Source: an uncultured Eubacteriales bacterium
GTDB taxonomy: Bacteria > Bacillota > Clostridia > Oscillospirales > CAG-272
Direction of reading: 5' to 3'
Length of the DNA: 50,017 nt
Assembly: GCA_934526185.1 (NCBI GenBank)
Contig: CAKTAA010000008.1
Span: forward strand, 1 to 50,017
Within the stretch, counting starts at the first letter, position 1, and every line of letters begins with the position of its first letter. The translations under genes were made by a program, and so were the position numbers. This document shows, piece by piece, positions 1 to 7,917 of the stretch. The notes beneath the pieces are model-generated. The model had not been told where the DNA came from and did not search any database. It worked only from the letters and a program-made list of their open reading frames with translations.

Positions 1-1
1 T

Positions 2-697
2 CAATACAACACATCAGAAAGTTTTTCTAAAGCGTTCACTCGTTTTCATGGAATTTCGCCATCGATTGTAAAGAAACACGGCGATAAACTAAAATGTTTT
101 AGTCCGCTTACTATCAATATATTTATTAGGGGAGGATATAACATGTCACGTATTGTTATGGAGAATGACACTGGAGCTAAAATTATGTGCGAAAATTTCG
201 AATACCGCACATTGGGTAAAGTCCGATTTATTGGTATTGACGCATGGCGCACCGGCGAAGCATGGGATGAACTTTGGGCGCGCAGGGAGGAATTTATGCC
301 TAAACTGGATGGTTTAATGTCTGAGTATTCAACAGAGATAACAGATGATTGCTCAATGATGCATCACAACGGAAAAGAAGTAGATACAGAGAACCATTAC
401 TTAGCCGGACGCTTTTTTAAAGAAGAAACGCCTGTACCAGAGGGATATGATTATTATGATGTTCCAACCGAGCGAGCCGCTTATGCAATCTACACTACAA
501 ATAAATATGACGGTGATATCGGATTGGCATATTATTTTACACGTGATCAAATATTAAGCGAAAGCGTTGGAATACCATATCCTCATGCATATTGGCATGC
601 AACAGTTTACACGGATGGTCGTCCAAAAGATTGGCATGCAGCGATTCCGACAGAAAAAGATTATCGCTTCGGATATATGTTTTCGGTCGATAAATAA
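2..697 (+). CDS. AraC/Rob-like transcriptional regulator, 5' end missing
   Basis: The reading frame is open from base 2 and runs into the stop at 695-697, so this is the C-terminal 231 codons of a gene cut by the window edge. The first ~35 residues resemble the second helix-turn-helix of AraC-family regulators (ESFSKAFTRFHGISPS, then a basic stretch). The rest resembles a GyrI/Rob-like effector-binding domain, with paired beta-strand repeats ending in YRFGYMFSV. An internal ATG at 143 has a GGGGAGG sequence in front and could be mistaken for a start, but the frame continues through it without a stop and the HTH lies upstream. Such proteins bind small ligands and activate transport or resistance genes; the ligand is not deducible. 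An independently translated effector domain from ATG 143 remains possible. Confidence 0.75.
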   Translation, partial: QYNTSESFSKAFTRFHGISPSIVKKHGDKLKCFSPLTINIFIRGGYNMSRIVMENDTGAKIMCENFEYRTLGKVRFIGIDAWRTGEAWDELWARREEFMPKLDGLMSEYSTEITDDCSMMHHNGKEVDTENHYLAGRFFKEETPVPEGYDYYDVPTERAAYAIYTTNKYDGDIGLAYYFTRDQILSESVGIPYPHAYWHATVYTDGRPKDWHAAIPTEKDYRFGYMFSVDK

Positions 698-800
698 TAA
701 AGAAGAGTATCTAAAGCAAATTTAACGATTTTGATATTGTACGAGAGTTCAAATCTCTACACCGAAAAGCAAAATATATCTTTTTTATAGTCTATAGACA

Positions 801-843
801 TAAAGCAATGGTGTGTGCTTAAAAAGCACACACCATTGCTTTA
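801..843. terminator. bidirectional hairpin between convergent genes
   Basis: A perfect 20-bp inverted repeat (801-820 and 824-843) with a 3-base loop lies between the regulator ending at 697 and the minus-strand lipoprotein whose stop codon is inside the right arm. Its position between convergent genes fits a shared terminator, although neither side has a long T tract. Confidence 0.7.
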
Positions 844-1179
844 TATAGAAATTTTTGTTACAATAAACCTGAATGAGACCCGCTTTTCGACAAAATTGTT
901 CGAAAAACGGGTCTCATTCAGAGTATGGCCCTGACCGATACGGGCGTAAATATCAAAGCCTCCTTCAGTACCATCAGCATTGTAATATGTCCACTTAACC
1001 AGATAATTATCCTTGGGCGGATTGTATATATATTCGCCGCCGAAACTGTCCCCTTTTTTGTCTCCGGCTGTGCCGGTATTAGAACCGGATACATTAAATA
1101 ACTCAGGAGAGTTTTCAAAGCAGGAAGTCAGTACTGCCATCATGATTATCGCTGTAATCAATATCAATATTTTTTTCAT
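841..1179 (-). CDS. small lipoprotein with hairpin-derived C-terminus
   Basis: 112 residues. The N-terminus is a lipoprotein signal peptide (MKK, hydrophobic run, LTSC lipobox with Cys20), so the product should be anchored outside the membrane. A low-complexity Gly/Asp linker follows, then a short segment with VKWTYYNADGTEGG. The last ~25 codons are encoded by a near-perfect palindrome (869-921) and the terminator, so the natural C-terminus has probably been replaced or cut. It is the most downstream gene of the lipoprotein/zinc-ribbon array. No function can be assigned. Confidence 0.6.
   Translation of the reverse strand: MKKILILITAIIMMAVLTSCFENSPELFNVSGSNTGTAGDKKGDSFGGEYIYNPPKDNYLVKWTYYNADGTEGGFDIYARIGQGHTLNETRFSNNFVEKRVSFRFIVTKISI
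869..921. repeat. long palindrome inside the lipoprotein gene
   Basis: Arms of 14 bp (869-882 and 908-921) pair perfectly. Inside them TTTTCGA (884-890) pairs with TCGAAAA (900-906), giving an almost complete 53-base palindrome. It lies within the 3' coding end of the lipoprotein and has no T tract, so it looks more like an inserted palindromic unit than a simple terminator. Confidence 0.6.
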
Positions 1180-1352
1180 ATAATTTCTTCCTTTTTACTT
1201 TTTAGAATTTCACCTCTGGTTCATCGAATCATGACACATACGCGGGGATAAAACGCTTATTTTTTTGTATGCTTTTTCTGAATAAAAAAATTTTGAAAGT
1301 AAGGCACTTTCCTTTTTATCCTTTGCAGAAATAATTTCCGAGCGCTGAAAAT

Positions 1353-1381
1353 GCGGGGCAGACAACGGATGTTTGCCCCGC
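1353..1381 (-). terminator. rho-independent terminator
   Basis: An 11-bp GC-rich inverted repeat (GCGGGGCAGAC / GTTTGCCCCGC) lies just downstream of the zinc-ribbon gene ending at 1389 and is followed on the minus strand by a short T-rich stretch. Confidence 0.7.
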
Positions 1382-1388
1382 CCTTTCT

Positions 1389-1919
1389 TTATTTCATCAG
1401 CTTAATTTTCCCTATAACAGGAAGCTCTTTGGCTTTCCCCTGAACAGCGTTGACAATTCCCATAATCGCGAGAATACAAATGGGAATGCTGATAAGCCAA
1501 AGAATGGTGGTAAGCCAGCCCGGAGTTACTTTGATCCCTGTATTCCATCCGTACAAGGTATAATCCACCTTGATTATGGCGCAGAGAATCGCACTGATAA
1601 TGGCATACGCTACAGCGAGAAGGCACAGAACAACGCCCTGCTTGGCATGATACCTAGCAAATTTCGACTGAGGCGCTGCCAGCCACGGAATGAGAACCAA
1701 TGGTCCGAAATAGGACAGCACTGCCATTGCTTTGTTGTCAGATATATCCTGTGCTGTAAATTCCTCGGTGGTATCCGCCGTATTATTCAATCTCTGGAAA
1801 GCGTTGGGCTTCACGGGCGCGGTCGGCTGTGCAGCCTCTGCGCCAATAGACGCACCGCATCCAGAACAAAATTTCACATCATCGCTTACCTGTTTTCCGC
1901 ATTTTCCACAAAAGGCCAT
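1389..1919 (-). CDS. zinc-ribbon membrane protein, DUF4870-like
   Basis: 176 residues from the ATG at 1919. This start is chosen because GGAGG lies 8 bases before it; an ATG 24 bases further upstream would put that site inside the gene. The N-terminus is a CxxC-x(10)-CxxC zinc ribbon (FCGKCGKQV, FCSGCG). After a Pro/Ala linker come about three membrane segments with the pattern AVLSYFGPLVLIPWL and RYHAKQGVVLCLLAVAYAI, typical of DUF4870/Tic20-like proteins. Function is unknown for this family. It sits in a run of zinc-ribbon genes on the same strand. Confidence 0.8.
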   Translation of the reverse strand: MAFCGKCGKQVSDDVKFCSGCGASIGAEAAQPTAPVKPNAFQRLNNTADTTEEFTAQDISDNKAMAVLSYFGPLVLIPWLAAPQSKFARYHAKQGVVLCLLAVAYAIISAILCAIIKVDYTLYGWNTGIKVTPGWLTTILWLISIPICILAIMGIVNAVQGKAKELPVIGKIKLMK

Positions 1920-1963
1920 GTTTTTTTCCTCCATTATGTTCATTTAATTTTTTATTCAAACGG

Positions 1964-2182
1964 CTAATTGCATAGTCCGCCGTTTTCAATCTGTCTCCAC
2001 TGCTCAAAAAATTCATTCCATTCAGAGAAAGAGCCGTCCATCATCTCGTTTGTGTATTTCAACAGCATACTGCCGAAGAAGTCAATAACAAAATAGGCGA
2101 TAATACACAGCGCAATACCGACAACTATCCAAATCAACTTTGCTCTTTCATAGTGTTTTAAATTCTTGATAGTTTCTTCATA
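1964..2182 (-). pseudogene. truncated copy of the neighbouring zinc-ribbon membrane protein
   Basis: An open frame of about 70 codons ending in TAG at 1964 encodes NLKHYERAKLIWIVVGIALC and DGSFSEWNEFF. This matches the C-terminal part of the gene at 2202-2831 (NLKHFARANLIWAIIGLIIC, DGHFSGWGDLF). It has no usable start in frame. An ATG at 2181 behind a GAGG site is in another frame and stops after seven codons. It looks like the decayed 3' half of a tandem duplicate. Confidence 0.7.
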
Positions 2183-2201
2183 GTGTTATCCTCACTTTCT
2201 T

Positions 2202-2831
2202 TTACTCAACCGGCAGGCCTTCGAGGCCGCCGTTTCCAAACTGCTCGGTCATACCCTCAAGGTCGCCAAGATTGCCAAAGAGATCGCCCCATCCACTGAA
2301 ATGCCCGTCGGTAAGGCTGTTGATGTAGTCCATAAGGGAGTTTGACAGCAGATAGAAGCCACCGATGAGCAGACCGCAGATGATAAGGCCGATGATCGCC
2401 CAGATGAGATTCGCCCTTGCAAAGTGCTTCAGATTCTTGTTCTTGGGTGCAAAACATATAATGATGCAGGCGATAAAGCCGATAATAGGCAGCGCGAACA
2501 GCGGCATCAGTCCGAAGTAGGTGCCGGTTCCCACCACCTTGTTGGTTGGATCAACAGCAGGTGCCACAGCCGTCGGCTGTTGGTAGGTGGTCTGAGGCGA
2601 TGGGTTATAGGTCTGCTGCTGCACCTGCGGCTGTGACTGGGTTGTATGTACAGCGGGGGGTGTTTCCACCTTGGGTTCAACCTTTGTTTCGGTTGCCGTG
2701 ACTGCCGCCTCGGCCACGGTTTCGGGTTTTAATGCAGGTGGGGAATCAACGGGAGCCTTTGTGCCGCACTCGGTGCAGAACGCTACGTCGTTTTGAATCT
2801 CCTTACCGCAATTGGTACAAAATTTTTTCAT
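2202..2831 (-). CDS. zinc-ribbon membrane protein with Pro/Gln-rich linker
   Basis: 209 residues from the ATG at 2831, which has GAGGTGAG upstream; the GTG at 2840 overlaps that site. The N-terminal zinc ribbon (FCTNCGKEI, FCTECGTKA) is followed by ~80 residues rich in Pro, Gln, Thr and Val, then two predicted membrane helices (around LMPLFALPIIGFIACIIICF and LIWAIIGLIICGLLIGGFYL) and a Gly/Asp-rich tail. The layout matches the zinc-ribbon/DUF4870 neighbour but the membrane part differs. A truncated duplicate lies directly downstream. No function can be assigned. Confidence 0.75.
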   Translation of the reverse strand: MKKFCTNCGKEIQNDVAFCTECGTKAPVDSPPALKPETVAEAAVTATETKVEPKVETPPAVHTTQSQPQVQQQTYNPSPQTTYQQPTAVAPAVDPTNKVVGTGTYFGLMPLFALPIIGFIACIIICFAPKNKNLKHFARANLIWAIIGLIICGLLIGGFYLLSNSLMDYINSLTDGHFSGWGDLFGNLGDLEGMTEQFGNGGLEGLPVE

Positions 2832-3228
2832 ATATCTCACCTCACATTCTTTTTAAATTACTTTATACGTGTTTTTATTCGGTATCATGATATAGCGCCA
2901 GACGAACCATAAGTTTTAGCATCCCCTTCTGCTTATACATTAACCCGATTTCTGCCGTCAGCTTTTAACGCTTCAACTTTGTATTGGAATTTTCTGCCTG
3001 AGAAGTGTCGGCCTTGCCGGACGATGACTCTGTGTCATTGCTTTATACAGCGATATAATAGCATAAGAAACATCATTATTTTATAATACCCTTCCTATAG
3101 CATTTATTATGAAGCGACATGCAAGCTGACATTACCCAAGCTGTAATCAAACTCAAGTACAATTGCATTTCTGCCTGTTCAGCGGTCAATCATTTACAGC
3201 TATGCCTTGCTTCCTTATGCCTATACCG
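2832..3228. other. intergenic stretch, no gene seen
   Basis: About 400 bases between two zinc-ribbon genes. Reading frames on both strands are short and lack ribosome sites. A 25-codon minus-strand open stretch around 2966-3042 lacks a start. It presumably holds the promoter of the 2202 gene. Confidence 0.4.
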
Positions 3229-3993
3229 TTACAGCTTTGTCCCGCAATTACCGCAGAATTTGGTACCGGGCGGGTTATCCGTCCCGCATTCCGGACATTT
3301 CCCTGTCATTGGTGCTGCAGAAGCCGCCAGATTGGTACCGCAGTTATTGCAGAACTTCACCGTCAGCGCGTTCTTCGCTCCGCAGTTAGGACAGGTCTTC
3401 AGCTCCATAGAAGCACCGCAGTTATTACAAAACTTTCCCGTACCGGCGGGCTTCCCGCAGGACGGGCAAATGGTGGTCTTGCTCTCGATCTCGCCTTTCC
3501 AGACGGTGGCGGAGCTGCCCGCCTCGTCGATATTCCTCCGCATGGCTTCCGCCCGCGCCTTGGCGACATATACCTCCTGGCGGGGCGCACAGGCTGTGCA
3601 GAGCCCCTCGTCCTCGTTGAAGCAGGAATCACAGACGTATTTGTTGCAGGCGTGGCAGCGATGAAAGTGCTGCATAGCCTCGTTCTGCGCGTGCTCAAAC
3701 GCAACCTCGTGTTCCTTCTGCCATTCGGGGGATTTGCCCTCGAAGCGTTCGGACAGGATGTTCCCGCCGCGCTCGGCGCTGTAGGCGATGTTCCGGACTT
3801 GGCCACCGATGATATTCCCGAGTAGACTCACACCCTGTCCGAGCATTTTCACGCCTTTATTCTTTTTGTATGTCGTGGACGAAATAAAGCTGCTTTTGAA
3901 CCCGTCGTTGCAGATGTCGCAGTAAAAGGTAAACTGGAATCCCGCATCGGTGGAATTGTCCTGATAATTTCGTGTAAAAGATTTGAGCATCAT
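3229..3993 (-). CDS. multi-zinc-ribbon protein
   Basis: 254 residues. The N-terminal ~60 residues (FTFYCDICNDGFKSSF) match the start of the protein at 8583-8948. The middle has HRCHACNKYVCDSC and CTAC, a second Cys cluster. The C-terminus carries three tandem zinc ribbons (CPSCGKPAGTGKFCNNCG, CPNCGAKNALTVKFCNNCG, CPECGTDNPPGTKFCGNCG). There is no signal peptide or membrane segment, so it is probably cytoplasmic. The start codon is one base from the TGA of the upstream zinc-ribbon gene, indicating translational coupling. This stretch is visibly richer in G+C than the flanking lipoprotein genes, suggesting a different history. Role unknown. Confidence 0.75.
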   Translation of the reverse strand: MMLKSFTRNYQDNSTDAGFQFTFYCDICNDGFKSSFISSTTYKKNKGVKMLGQGVSLLGNIIGGQVRNIAYSAERGGNILSERFEGKSPEWQKEHEVAFEHAQNEAMQHFHRCHACNKYVCDSCFNEDEGLCTACAPRQEVYVAKARAEAMRRNIDEAGSSATVWKGEIESKTTICPSCGKPAGTGKFCNNCGASMELKTCPNCGAKNALTVKFCNNCGTNLAASAAPMTGKCPECGTDNPPGTKFCGNCGTKL

Positions 3994-3994
3994 A

Positions 3995-4360
3995 TCACCC
4001 CTTCTTGCCGGATGCGCTTACTGGTGTGATCCGGCTCTTGATTTTCTTGCCACAAGCAGTGCATTTGGTGTTTTCAAAAAACTGGAGTACGCCGCACCGC
4101 TTGTTTTCACAGCGCACCATCAGGCCCTTTCCGCACACATCACATCGTTCTCCCGCAAAAGTCTGCTGTCCGCAGTGGGGACAGACGATATACAGCGGCC
4201 GCCCGCAGCCGGAGCAAAGCGGCTGCCCTTTTTCGATAGACCGCAGGCAGGCGGGACAGAGGTAGCCGAAAGGACTCCCGCTGCCGCATTTCGGACAGAA
4301 TCGCACATCCCGGTCCACCAGCGTCCCGCAATGGATACACGTTTGTTTATAGCTCGCCAT
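3995..4360 (-). CDS. zinc-ribbon protein
   Basis: 121 residues from the ATG at 4360, behind GGAGGAGATGAT; longer upstream extensions lack a ribosome site. Almost the whole protein is CxxC pairs (CIHCGTLV, FCPKCGSGS, LCPACLRSI, LCSGCGRPL, CPHCGQQ, CDVCGKG, CENKRCG, CTACGKK), giving about four zinc-binding units. It is coupled to the next gene (TGA followed one base later by ATG). Probably a soluble metal-binding or interaction protein; partner unknown. Confidence 0.75.
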   Translation of the reverse strand: MASYKQTCIHCGTLVDRDVRFCPKCGSGSPFGYLCPACLRSIEKGQPLCSGCGRPLYIVCPHCGQQTFAGERCDVCGKGLMVRCENKRCGVLQFFENTKCTACGKKIKSRITPVSASGKKG

Positions 4361-4389
4361 ATCATCTCCTCCTTGCCATGTGCGGCGCT

Positions 4390-4836
4390 TTACTTGATTT
4401 GAATATTGAAATACCCACCGCCGCTGTGCGCAATGGAGTGCGTATCGCTGAATACGGTCCATGTCTCGCCTGCAACAGAGTTTTCTTCAAATCCGTTACC
4501 CAACAGCGTCTGCCGTCAAGCTTCAAATTGGTCGGCTGCAGCGGTACTCTTGAAGCTAAGCCCCATATTGCCGATCACCCCGGTAATGGCGTATGGGAAC
4601 GTCGGCTCCGGTATGCCGCTCGTGTATTCTGCATATTCCGCCTTACTCCACCAGCCTTCTTCGGGAAGCGTCTCTGTAGCAGGCGATTGGGTTTCCTCCG
4701 GTTTACTTTGTCCGCCCTGTTTCTCGCTGCTGCTTGGTGAATTGGCCTCGTTGCCGGACGATTTCTCATCGCCTCCGCAAGCCGAAAATATCAGTACCAT
4801 CATCAGCGCAAGTAAAAGCGCAAGAAATTTTTTCAT
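4390..4836 (-). pseudogene. lipoprotein interrupted by an in-frame TGA
   Basis: The first 106 codons encode a lipoprotein signal (FSAC lipobox), an acidic linker and WWSKAEYAEYTSGIPEPTF. A TGA at 4516-4518 stops it. The same frame continues for another 42 codons (RQTLLGNGFEEN ... YFNIQIK) to TAA at 4390. The whole frame aligns with the C-terminal module of the lipoprotein at 6024-6785 (WSNATYVEYTNGVSEPPF ... WKQSLLNNGFEE), where Trp occupies the TGA position, so a TGG-to-TGA change is the simplest reading. TGA is an ordinary stop elsewhere in the window, so recoding is unlikely. Confidence 0.8.
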
Positions 4837-4863
4837 TGTGTTGTTTTCCGTTTCTGTATGTAA

Positions 4864-5475
4864 TCAGTTCCCGTTAATATTAAAACCAACTCTGATTGCC
4901 GCAGTATCGCTATCGAAGTAAGACGCAATATAGTCGCAACGATAAAGCTCTCCCCAAGAGAAGGTCATATTCAGAACATGGGTATCACCCTCGTCTGCGT
5001 CCTTCGAAACTGTTCCGTCCAGCCCTTTGTAATACTCATAAAGCGCATTATAATAACTTTCAGCAGCCGCATTAGGAACACCGAAATTTACTTCAAATTG
5101 AAAAAGTGTAAAATCCTTGTTCGCCTTGACTTCGCAGCCATCCGCATCAAGTTCTCCGACACCTTTCTTAATCTCGGCGGGAATATGTGCAATTACCTCC
5201 GCAGCTTCGTCCCCCTCCAATACTGTCTTACCGTTTTTGATTGCGACAATATCAGCATCAGCAATATCAAAGAGTTCAGCATCTACGATAATTCTTTCGC
5301 TGCTGTTATCATCCGGATCGTTCTCACCCCCGTTCGAATCGGGCGTGTTGTTCTGTTCCTGCCGATTGCTGCTCGGTGGGTTGTCCTCGCCACCGGACGG
5401 TGTTTCATCGCCTCCGCAAGCCGCAAACATCAGTACCATCATCAGCACAAGTAAAAGTGCAAATAGTTTCTTCAT
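4864..5475 (-). CDS. lipoprotein with acidic linker
   Basis: 203 residues from the ATG at 5475 (GGAGGG upstream); a possible GTG five codons earlier is less likely. The signal peptide ends in a FAAC lipobox. The linker is rich in Asn, Asp, Gly and Ser, as in the neighbours. The folded part begins near residue 65 (IIVDAELFDIADADIVAIKN) and has alternating strands and helices with an SYYNALYEYYKGLDG helix. Extracellular and membrane-anchored by prediction. Function unknown. Confidence 0.8.
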   Translation of the reverse strand: MKKLFALLLVLMMVLMFAACGGDETPSGGEDNPPSSNRQEQNNTPDSNGGENDPDDNSSERIIVDAELFDIADADIVAIKNGKTVLEGDEAAEVIAHIPAEIKKGVGELDADGCEVKANKDFTLFQFEVNFGVPNAAAESYYNALYEYYKGLDGTVSKDADEGDTHVLNMTFSWGELYRCDYIASYFDSDTAAIRVGFNINGN

Positions 5476-5502
5476 CACATTACCCTCCAATCATGTCAAT
5501 GT

Positions 5503-5988
5503 TTATGACTGATATTTTTCGAATCCGAGGGTGCCTTCCATACCAAAATAGATTCTAACACCGTAATTTACACCATTTTCTTCATACTTCCAAAGGTATT
5601 CATCCAGTCCCTTTGCATCTTCTACACTTGCAAGCTCAATTTTTATAGCTTCATTCTTTTCGGAATCCCATCCTGATTTATATGGATTGCCGCAATTTTC
5701 AAACACGCTTTGAGCAAAAGCTGCAATCTCATCGTCCGTAAACGCCGTGTCCCGCGTTATGTCTCTGTTTGTCTTGCTATATAAAACAGCATCCGAAACA
5801 GTTGCACCTTCTGGGATCACCAAGTTACTCATTTTATATGCATCCATCCAATTTTCTTCCCCGCCTTTATCGCCGTTTTGGGATACGCCGGGGTTATCGC
5901 TGCCCGCAGGTTCGTCGCCGTTGTTGCCACAAGCCGCAAGGGAGAAAAGCATCATCACCGTCAAAAAAATCGCGAGTATTCGTTTCAT
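5503..5988 (-). CDS. lipoprotein, array member
   Basis: 161 residues with a good AAGGAGGG ribosome site. The signal peptide with LAAC lipobox is followed by a linker (NNGDEPAGSDNPGVSQNGDK) almost the same as those of the genes at 6806 and 7403. The C-terminal ~110 residues differ from those neighbours (LVIPEGATVSDAVLYSKTNR and YLWKYEENGVNYGVRIYFGM). Extracellular by prediction; function unknown. Confidence 0.8.
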   Translation of the reverse strand: MKRILAIFLTVMMLFSLAACGNNGDEPAGSDNPGVSQNGDKGGEENWMDAYKMSNLVIPEGATVSDAVLYSKTNRDITRDTAFTDDEIAAFAQSVFENCGNPYKSGWDSEKNEAIKIELASVEDAKGLDEYLWKYEENGVNYGVRIYFGMEGTLGFEKYQS

Positions 5989-6023
5989 AAAGTTATTTCC
6001 CTCCTTTTCTGCTTAGCTTCTGC

Positions 6024-6785
6024 TTAGCCTTCTAAGCTGATATAGATGAAGGCAACGCCGTCCACATAACCGTTCATCTGAATGTTATGGGTAGCACTCT
6101 TGATGCCCCATTGCTCACCCTCGCGATACTCTTCAAAGCCGTTATTCAGCAAACTCTGTTTCCATGTATTTATCTCGTCCAAGGTGGCTTCAGCATTGAT
6201 GGTGAGCTGATCCATAAGCACACCTTTGATGATGTACTTGAACGGCGGTTCGCTCACACCGTTTGTGTACTCAACGTAGGTTGCGTTACTCCACTGATCT
6301 CCTGCAGCTTCTAAACTTGAAAACGTATCATAGATCGTCAGGTTCATATAACCCATACTCTCGACCCACATACTGCCAACGCTCATCTCAAATTTACCGT
6401 TAGGGCTAACGAGTCCGGAAACTTCGGCTTCTGTATACCCTGCTGCCTTCAATTTTGCTTCATAGGCAGCAACCTGTTCTGCCGTCGTTATAGGCTTGAT
6501 AACCATTGTGACAACGCCGTCTTCTTCATAATACTCATCATCAAAGTCGGTAACCACCGCATCATCAGGAAGCACAATGCCTTCCAGCCATGGATACTTA
6601 TCATAAGGGATTTCCACAGCTGCGGGTAGATCAGTATTTTCACCGCCGTTGTTCTCGCTGCCGCCCTGATTGTCGATCTGAGAGGTGCCACTGCTTTCGT
6701 TACTGGATGGAGCGTCATTTGTGCTGCAGGCAACGAATGAGAATAGTATCATCGCTGCAAGCTGAATCGCTAATATCTTTTTCAT
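6024..6785 (-). CDS. lipoprotein with two tandem repeat domains
   Basis: 253 residues, GGAGGATAAGCG before the ATG. The lipobox is FVAC. After a Ser/Asn/Gly linker there appear to be two copies of one fold: the first around residues 75-165 (AAYEAKLKAAGYTE ... MNLTIYDTF) and the second around 170-253 (NTWKQSLLNNGFEEYREG ... VAFIYISLEG). The second copy is the part shared with the interrupted lipoprotein at 4390-4836. Membrane-anchored outside the cell; function unknown. Confidence 0.8.
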   Translation of the reverse strand: MKKILAIQLAAMILFSFVACSTNDAPSSNESSGTSQIDNQGGSENNGGENTDLPAAVEIPYDKYPWLEGIVLPDDAVVTDFDDEYYEEDGVVTMVIKPITTAEQVAAYEAKLKAAGYTEAEVSGLVSPNGKFEMSVGSMWVESMGYMNLTIYDTFSSLEAAGDQWSNATYVEYTNGVSEPPFKYIIKGVLMDQLTINAEATLDEINTWKQSLLNNGFEEYREGEQWGIKSATHNIQMNGYVDGVAFIYISLEG

Positions 6786-6805
6786 CGCTTATCCTCCTAT
6801 CTCAA

Positions 6806-7384
6806 TTAGCTGATGCGGGTAAAGGATAACTCAACCATTCCCAAACGGCAGGAGTAAGAGAACGAAACGGACTTGCCGCCGAAGTCATATATCCAAGTTC
6901 CCTGCGTCAGCGTGTCTGAATGACTGCCTTCAGCCGCAAAGAAAGCATCGAAGTCCGAATACTGTTCACCTTTCGATACGGCATAAGTCTCAAAATTGAT
7001 TTCCTGTTTCCAGATACCGCTCGGAAGTGCAGCACAGGCATCAAAGTATGCTTTCATGATTTCCTTGCCGTCAACTCCGTCGGGAATATTAAAATCGATC
7101 AGAAGATTATTTACTTTGTTAGGGCTTGATGTTTGTTTCAAAGTCCAACCGTCCTGCGGCTTGATCTCAAGACCAAACAGTTCCTTTGCAACTTCGGTAT
7201 AATTACTGTCGTTAAGATTTTCAAGGGTTAACGCCGCACCGCCTGAACCGTTATCTCCTTGCATTTCCCCGCTTTGAGAAACGCCGGAATTATCATTATT
7301 TGCAGGCTCATCGCCATTATTATCGCAGGCAACAAACGAAAGCATCATCAGTGTCGCCAACAAAAGTGCTAAAAGTTTTTTCAT
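6806..7384 (-). CDS. lipoprotein, array member
   Basis: 192 residues behind TTGAGGAGGATG. The signal peptide has a FVAC lipobox and the linker NNGDEPANNDNSGVSQSGE is nearly the same as in the 5503 and 7403 genes. The domain that follows (LTLENLNDSNYTEVAKELFG, KAYFDACAALPSGIWKQEI, GTWIYDFGGKSVSFSY) is not shared with those two. Extracellular by prediction; no function can be named. Confidence 0.8.
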   Translation of the reverse strand: MKKLLALLLATLMMLSFVACDNNGDEPANNDNSGVSQSGEMQGDNGSGGAALTLENLNDSNYTEVAKELFGLEIKPQDGWTLKQTSSPNKVNNLLIDFNIPDGVDGKEIMKAYFDACAALPSGIWKQEINFETYAVSKGEQYSDFDAFFAAEGSHSDTLTQGTWIYDFGGKSVSFSYSCRLGMVELSFTRIS

Positions 7385-7402
7385 TGCTTCATCCTCCTCA
7401 AT

Positions 7403-7900
7403 TTATTTGAAGATACCTGCTTCGGTCGGAACCACAATCTTCAACTGATAGTCACCGTCAACATAACCTCTACCAGGACCTTCTTCATTCCATAAAGTAA
7501 TCTGAAAACTGTTTCCAAGTCCGTTCCATGAATAAATTCCGTCAGCATCAAATTCAAGGACTGGTTCGGAATCGTCACTACAACTAATACCGAAAGCTTT
7601 TACTTTTTCAATATACTCACCAACTTCTGTGAGGGTAGCTTTGTCGACATAGACCTCGACCTGTCCGCTCGATGAGCCAATAAGTTTCTCAACACAAATT
7701 ATATTACCGGAGCCGGTCCAGGCAATATCAGAAGCCGCAGACGGCCACGCAAAGGTTTCTCCGCCGTTGTTTTCGCCGTCACTATTGTTATGCGAAACGC
7801 TGGGGTTGTCGCTGTTAGCAGGCTCATCATCGTTATCACCGCAGGCGGAAAGAGTAAATGACATCATTAAAGCCATTAAAAGAACCAATAATTTTTTCAT
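7403..7900 (-). CDS. lipoprotein, array member
   Basis: 165 residues. The ATG at 7900 is chosen because GGATGGGGG lies upstream and it begins a clean signal peptide (LSAC lipobox); a longer frame to 8029 would add 43 basic residues before the signal. The linker NDDEPANSDNPSVSHNNSD belongs to the shared array type. The mature domain has QVEVYVDKATLTEVGEYIEK and GYVDGDYQLKIVV, resembling in outline the repeat units of the 6024 lipoprotein. Function unknown. Confidence 0.8.
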   Translation of the reverse strand: MKKLLVLLMALMMSFTLSACGDNDDEPANSDNPSVSHNNSDGENNGGETFAWPSAASDIAWTGSGNIICVEKLIGSSSGQVEVYVDKATLTEVGEYIEKVKAFGISCSDDSEPVLEFDADGIYSWNGLGNSFQITLWNEEGPGRGYVDGDYQLKIVVPTEAGIFK

Positions 7901-7917
7901 TGCGTTTTCCCCCATCC

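Noticed and set aside
143..697. Complete stand-alone GyrI-like protein from ATG 143
   Set aside because: The frame is open to the window edge and its upstream part encodes an AraC-type HTH, so the gene is better read as a truncated regulator despite the GGGGAGG before this ATG.
741..770. GAGAGTTCAAATCTCT-ACACCGA string resembling the T arm and acceptor end of a tRNA-Leu
   Set aside because: One T-stem pair fails, no CCA, no upstream half nearby; although CACCGA would suit the GTCGGTG half at 42040, the orientation and 41 kb distance do not support a split gene.
4516..4518. TGA read as Trp (recoding)
   Set aside because: TGA ends several clearly intact genes here (for example the zinc-ribbon gene ending at 3995 and vanG), so a nonsense mutation is simpler.
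3119..4921. Several long plus-strand open frames opposite the zinc-ribbon and lipoprotein genes
   Set aside because: They mirror Cys/Gly-rich minus-strand genes that have ribosome sites, family motifs and coupled starts; the plus-strand products look like no known proteins.
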